The position numbers were made by a program, and so were the translations under genes. This document shows, piece after piece, positions 5,639 to 7,246 of a stretch of DNA of 7,246 bases. Each line of letters starts with the position of its first letter. Positions within the stretch are counted from its first letter, which is position 1. The notes below the pieces were generated by a model. It was not told the origin of the DNA and ran no database searches. It saw only the letters and a list, made by a program, of their open reading frames with translations. Source of the DNA: an uncultured Eubacterium sp. (GTDB taxonomy: Bacteria > Bacillota_A > Clostridia > Lachnospirales > Lachnospiraceae); the NCBI GenBank assembly GCA_948759685.1, contig CAQBGY010000155.1:1-7246 (forward strand). Direction: 5' to 3'.

Positions 5639-5681
5639 ACGCTTATACGGCAAGTAATTTTGCACTAAAAAATATAAGCGT
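5639..5681. repeat. 9-bp inverted repeat flanking the att-like core
   Basis: ACGCTTATA (5639-5647) and TATAAGCGT (5673-5681) are exact reverse complements separated by 25 bases. The right arm ends directly at the integrase start codon, and the GTAATTTTGC sequence lies between the arms. This could be a pair of recombinase core sites, or an operator through which the integrase or an excision factor controls its own gene. Confidence 0.6.
5654..5663 (+). other. Candidate attachment core (GTAnnTTTGC) or integrase promoter
   Basis: GTAATTTTGC matches exactly the GTAnnTTTGC sequence shared by CTnDOT and its preferred target sites, and it lies 18 bases before an IntDOT-like integrase gene, where an element end is expected. 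The same bases contain TAATTTTG, an exact Bacteroides -7 promoter box, so it could instead be, or also be, the integrase promoter. A TTTG lies at 5624-5627 but is too far upstream for normal -33 spacing. The other element end is outside the window. Confidence 0.45.
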
Positions 5682-6911
5682 ATGAAAGTAGAAAAATTCA
5701 AGGTGTTGCTCTACCTCAAAAAGAGCGGACTGGACAAATCGGGCAAAGCCCCGATAATGGGAAGAGTCACCGTGAACCGCACGATGGCACAGTTCGGATC
5801 TAAGCTGTCCTGCACTCCCGAACTGTGGAATCCCCGTGAAAGCCGTCTGAACGGCAAGAGCAAGGAAGCGGTGGAAACCAATGCCAGGATTGAAAAACTG
5901 CTGTTGGCGGTAAACGCCGCATTCGACAGCCTTGTATCCCGTAAGGTCGGTTTTGACGCCACCGATGTGAAGAATTATTTTCAAGGCAGCATGGAAACGC
6001 AGATGACTCTCATGAAAATGACAGATGCAATCTGTGACGACATTAAGGCACGTATCGGCATAGACCGTGCGAAAGGGACTTATCCCGGTTATCACTATAT
6101 GCGGCTGACACTCGGGGAGTTTATCGAAACCAAGTACAAGGTCAAGGATCTGGCTTTCGGACAATTGACGGAACAGTTCATCCACGACTATCAGGCTTTC
6201 GTCACGGAAGATAAAGGCTATGCGATAGATACCGTCCGCCACCACCTTGCCATCCTGAAGAAAATCTGCCGCCTTGCCTACAAGAAAGGGTATTCCGAGA
6301 AATGCCATTTTCAACATTTCGCCCTGCCCCGGCAATCAGAAAGGACACCACGTGCATTGAGCCGCGAATCGTTCGAAAGAATCCGTGATGTGGAGATACC
6401 TTCGTACCGAAAGACGCACATACTGGCACGCGACCTTTTTCTGTTTGCCTGCTATACGAGTGTGTCATACGCTGATGTGGTTTCCATCACGGACGAGAAC
6501 CTGTACACGGATGACAACGGATCATTATGGCTGAAATACCGCCGAAAGAAAAACGAACATCGGGCGAGCGTGAAACTGCTTCCCGAAGCGTTGGCACTAC
6601 TTGAGAGATACAAGGACGAAACACGGGAAACGCTTTTCCCGATAATCCACCACCCGAACATGAAACGGCACATGAAAGCGTTGGCTGCACTGGCAGGCAT
6701 CAAGGATAACTTGTGCTATCATCAGGCCCGCCATAGTTTTGCTTCGCTGATAACACTCGAAGCGGGTGTGCCGATAGAAACCATCAGCCGAATGTTGGGA
6801 CATTCCGATATTTCCACCACTCAGGTCTATGCCCGTGTCAGCCCGAAGAAACTTTTCGAGGACATGGATAAGTTTATCAAAGCTACCGAAGATTTTCAAT
6901 TAACACTTTAA
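5682..6911 (+). CDS. IntDOT-like tyrosine recombinase (integrase) of an integrative element
   Basis: This 409-residue protein has the usual size and three-part layout of Bacteroides integrases (IntDOT is about 411). An N-terminal arm-binding-like region at about 5-60 includes V-L-L-Y-L-K-K and P-E-L-W-N, a core-binding SAM-like domain lies at about 105-215, and the catalytic domain at about 225-395. Catalytic residues seen are Lys285 to Lys290 in the beta-hairpin K-Y-R-R-K-K, His347 and Arg350 in H-Q-A-R, His374 in G-H-S and nucleophile Tyr383 in V-Y-A-R. The first catalytic Arg is absent: Ser262 stands in T-S-V-S-Y-A-D, where many recombinases have T-G-L-R. IntDOT is known to carry a Ser there too, so this is a family trait, not a defect. 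It would integrate and excise the element that begins just upstream. Base composition is clearly less AT-rich than the peptide operon. A second recombinase follows after 13 bases. Confidence 0.92.
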   Translation: MKVEKFKVLLYLKKSGLDKSGKAPIMGRVTVNRTMAQFGSKLSCTPELWNPRESRLNGKSKEAVETNARIEKLLLAVNAAFDSLVSRKVGFDATDVKNYFQGSMETQMTLMKMTDAICDDIKARIGIDRAKGTYPGYHYMRLTLGEFIETKYKVKDLAFGQLTEQFIHDYQAFVTEDKGYAIDTVRHHLAILKKICRLAYKKGYSEKCHFQHFALPRQSERTPRALSRESFERIRDVEIPSYRKTHILARDLFLFACYTSVSYADVVSITDENLYTDDNGSLWLKYRRKKNEHRASVKLLPEALALLERYKDETRETLFPIIHHPNMKRHMKALAALAGIKDNLCYHQARHSFASLITLEAGVPIETISRMLGHSDISTTQVYARVSPKKLFEDMDKFIKATEDFQLTL

Positions 6912-6924
6912 TACATAAAACGAT

Positions 6925-7246
6925 ATGCGAAGCACATTTTCATTGTTACCCTATATCAACCGCAGCAAGACAAAGGCTGACGGAACGACTGCCGTACTCT
7001 GCCGTATAACCATTGACGGAAAACAGACCGTCATCAGTACGGGAATTTATTGCCGACCGGAAGACTGGAACGGCAGGAAGAACGAGATAAAGTCCGCAAG
7101 GGAGAACAGCCGTTTACGGGAATACCTGCGGATAACAGAGGAAGCCTACAATGAGATATTGAAATCGCAAGGCGTGGTCAGTGCGGAGATACTGAAGAAC
7201 CATATCGCCATGAACAATATTCATCCGGTTACCCTTCTGCAAATGG
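6925..7246 (+). CDS. Second tyrosine recombinase, N-terminal part, runs off the window
   Basis: An open frame from the ATG at 6925 stays open for 107 codons to the window edge. It begins M-R-S-T-F-S-L-L-P-Y-I-N-R-S-K and continues with D-G-T-T-A-V-L-C-R-I-T-I-D-G-K and a R-P-E-D-W-N segment, the standard N-terminal arm-binding-like domain of Bacteroides integrases, with the start of the core-binding domain after about residue 70. The catalytic domain is not in the window, so activity cannot be judged. It is 13 bases after the first integrase on the same strand and probably shares its transcript. Pairs or trios of adjacent recombinases are typical of one class of Bacteroidales integrative elements, where they may act together. 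Confidence 0.85.
   Translation, partial: MRSTFSLLPYINRSKTKADGTTAVLCRITIDGKQTVISTGIYCRPEDWNGRKNEIKSARENSRLREYLRITEEAYNEILKSQGVVSAEILKNHIAMNNIHPVTLLQM

Noticed and set aside
5643..6335. 230-codon minus-strand frame across the integrase gene
   Set aside because: It is a shadow of the intact integrase, which has a complete catalytic set on the plus strand. Its translation shows no recognisable motif.

Overview
The window looks like Bacteroidales DNA (Bacteroides/Parabacteroides type). The clues are AT-rich genes with A-rich start regions and little Shine-Dalgarno signal, TAnnTTTG-type promoter boxes, and tandem tyrosine recombinases of the IntDOT-like type that head Bacteroides integrative elements. 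No rRNA, tRNA or CRISPR array was seen.

Region 1 (69-4753, minus strand) is a compact six-gene operon that looks like a ribosomally made, post-translationally modified peptide (RiPP) system. In transcription order it encodes a radical SAM/SPASM enzyme, a pseudo-radical-SAM protein that keeps only a SPASM-like cysteine cluster, a second radical SAM/SPASM enzyme, a 229-residue protein with faint GT-B glycosyltransferase resemblance, a 125-residue substrate protein, and a 230-residue protein resembling the proteasome beta/Ntn-hydrolase fold but lacking the usual N-terminal Thr. The genes overlap by 8-20 bases or are 2 bases apart, so they are almost certainly co-transcribed and translationally coupled. 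The substrate carries a twin-arginine (Tat) signal peptide followed by an 88-residue tail made almost wholly of Tyr and Asn. In that tail 21 of 22 Asn residues sit at the third position of Tyr-X-Asn. This is the Tyr-X-Asn form of the three-residue motif that cyclophane-forming radical SAM enzymes cross-link in triceptide-type RiPPs. The model I infer is that the two radical SAM enzymes, perhaps guided by the pseudo-enzyme, cross-link many Tyr-X-Asn triplets in the cytoplasm, and the folded or cross-linked product is then exported by Tat.

Region 2 (4754-5216) has no confident gene. It holds the likely operon promoter, a roughly 250-base leader with several small hairpins, a ten-codon mini-ORF abutting the first enzyme gene, and two terminator-like hairpins.

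Region 3 (5217-5653) holds an ORF whose C-terminal part is the end of a tyrosine recombinase, a relic of an older mobile element, followed by a short repeat-rich stretch.

Region 4 (5654-7246, plus strand, less AT-rich) is the start of a mobile element. It contains an exact GTAnnTTTGC sequence (the CTnDOT-type attachment core) inside a 9-bp inverted repeat, a complete IntDOT-like integrase and, 13 bases downstream, the start of a second tyrosine recombinase that runs off the window. The peptide operon therefore lies next to a recombination hotspot and is likely accessory DNA.
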